Assembly: GCA_964625855.1 (NCBI GenBank)
Contig: CAZVFC010000008.1
Span: 166,663 to 230,662 of the forward strand
DNA length: 64,000 nt
Reading direction: 5' to 3'
Source of the DNA: JAPLUA01 sp964625855
GTDB lineage: Bacteria; Verrucomicrobiota; Verrucomicrobiia; Limisphaerales; UBA8199
The position numbers and the translations under genes were made by a program. Of the stretch, positions 63,637 to 64,000 are shown in pieces; position 1 is the first letter of the stretch, and each line of letters starts with the position of its first letter. The notes below the pieces were generated by a model, which saw only the letters and a list, made by a program, of their open reading frames with translations, made no database searches and was not told the DNA's origin.

Positions 63637-64000
63637 CCGGCCCTCATCAAGACACGAATTACACGCATTGGCACGAAGAAACTTCGCCGGCTGAGGATGC
63701 TGAAGCTGCTCAGGACAACACCGCCGGTTGAACCAGGCTGCGGTTCTTCACCAAATACGGAGTGAATCCCCGAGCAATGGGGAGCGGGGACAGGTGCGAA
63801 TGGCGCTTGGTTAAGGCCTAAATCACTAGGGCTCAGGCACTTGCAGATGAACACGCAATCCCCTGGCAGGGAAGCCTCGAGCCGGACTCGCCCACCCTAC
63901 CTCGGTTGGTCTGCGCACCGGACGGGTCCCGGAGTGCCGAGCCAATGCCTAGCCAGAGGCTCTCCGAAAAGGGTTGTACGAGACGATTGAGCCGGGGCAG
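63637..64000. other. Intergenic stretch at window end
   Basis: About 360 bp with no credible gene, RNA or repeat that I can identify. Confidence 0.4.

Overview
This is one GC-rich bacterial scaffold with no rRNA or tRNA gene that I can find. The gene content points to a Verrucomicrobiota lineage of the Pedosphaera/Limisphaerales type. Supporting signs are proteins with a verrucomicrobial pseudopilin-like N-terminus (FTLIELLVV...ALLxxLLLP), several secreted sulfatases and glycosidases, Ig-like repeat proteins, and many intergenic short-period repeats. A 100-N scaffold gap suggests a draft or metagenome-assembled genome. The taxonomic call is inference.

Layout. 0.45-6.8 kb (minus): a complete branched-chain amino-acid/amide ABC importer (binding lipoprotein, two permeases, two ATPases) with a PaaK-like adenylate-forming protein overlapping its end. 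6.9-12 kb: an OFA-type MFS carrier, an HTH/metallo-beta-lactamase protein, glycerate kinase, a monothiol glutaredoxin, a family 2 glycosyltransferase and ribosomal protein S20. 12.3-15.8 kb: a nitrogen block glnK-amt-glnA with a sigma-54-like promoter in front and a strong hairpin behind. 15.9-18.8 kb: an MsbA-like exporter and a GtrB/ArnC-like glycosyltransferase. 19.1-23.4 kb: a Tat-exported sugar-isomerase-like protein, a phosphofructokinase and a pseudopilin pair. 24-31.1 kb: a secreted saccharolytic run (GH127, alpha/beta hydrolase, clan GH-A glycosidase, sulfatase). 31.2-41.8 kb (minus): an Ig/repeat protein split by the gap, prolyl oligopeptidase, and a three-gene unit of exported proteins of unknown role that includes tandem secretin-N-like domains, followed by a lipoprotein gene whose start overlaps a decayed RAYT transposase. 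42-47.5 kb: a toxin-antitoxin pair and a LolD/FtsX-type ABC system. 47.9-56.2 kb: a SWIM/SNF2 helicase, a pseudopilin-signal/membrane-domain fusion, a second sulfatase and an SGNH-like protein. 56.6-63.6 kb: a TPP decarboxylase, an Mrp ATPase lacking its CxxC, pyrR-pyrB, an SpmA-SpmB fusion and a small conserved protein.

The most unusual aspect is the non-coding architecture. Arrays with a strict 7-bp period occur at about eleven places with different unit sequences. Some are arranged as inverted pairs, and some have become part of reading frames. A second class has a strict 11-bp period and occurs at four intergenic sites. One of these is doubled into a perfect 37-bp-stem hairpin. Two further families of long inverted repeats and a truncated RAYT gene are also present. 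Together they suggest a dense, possibly mobile, palindromic repeat system.
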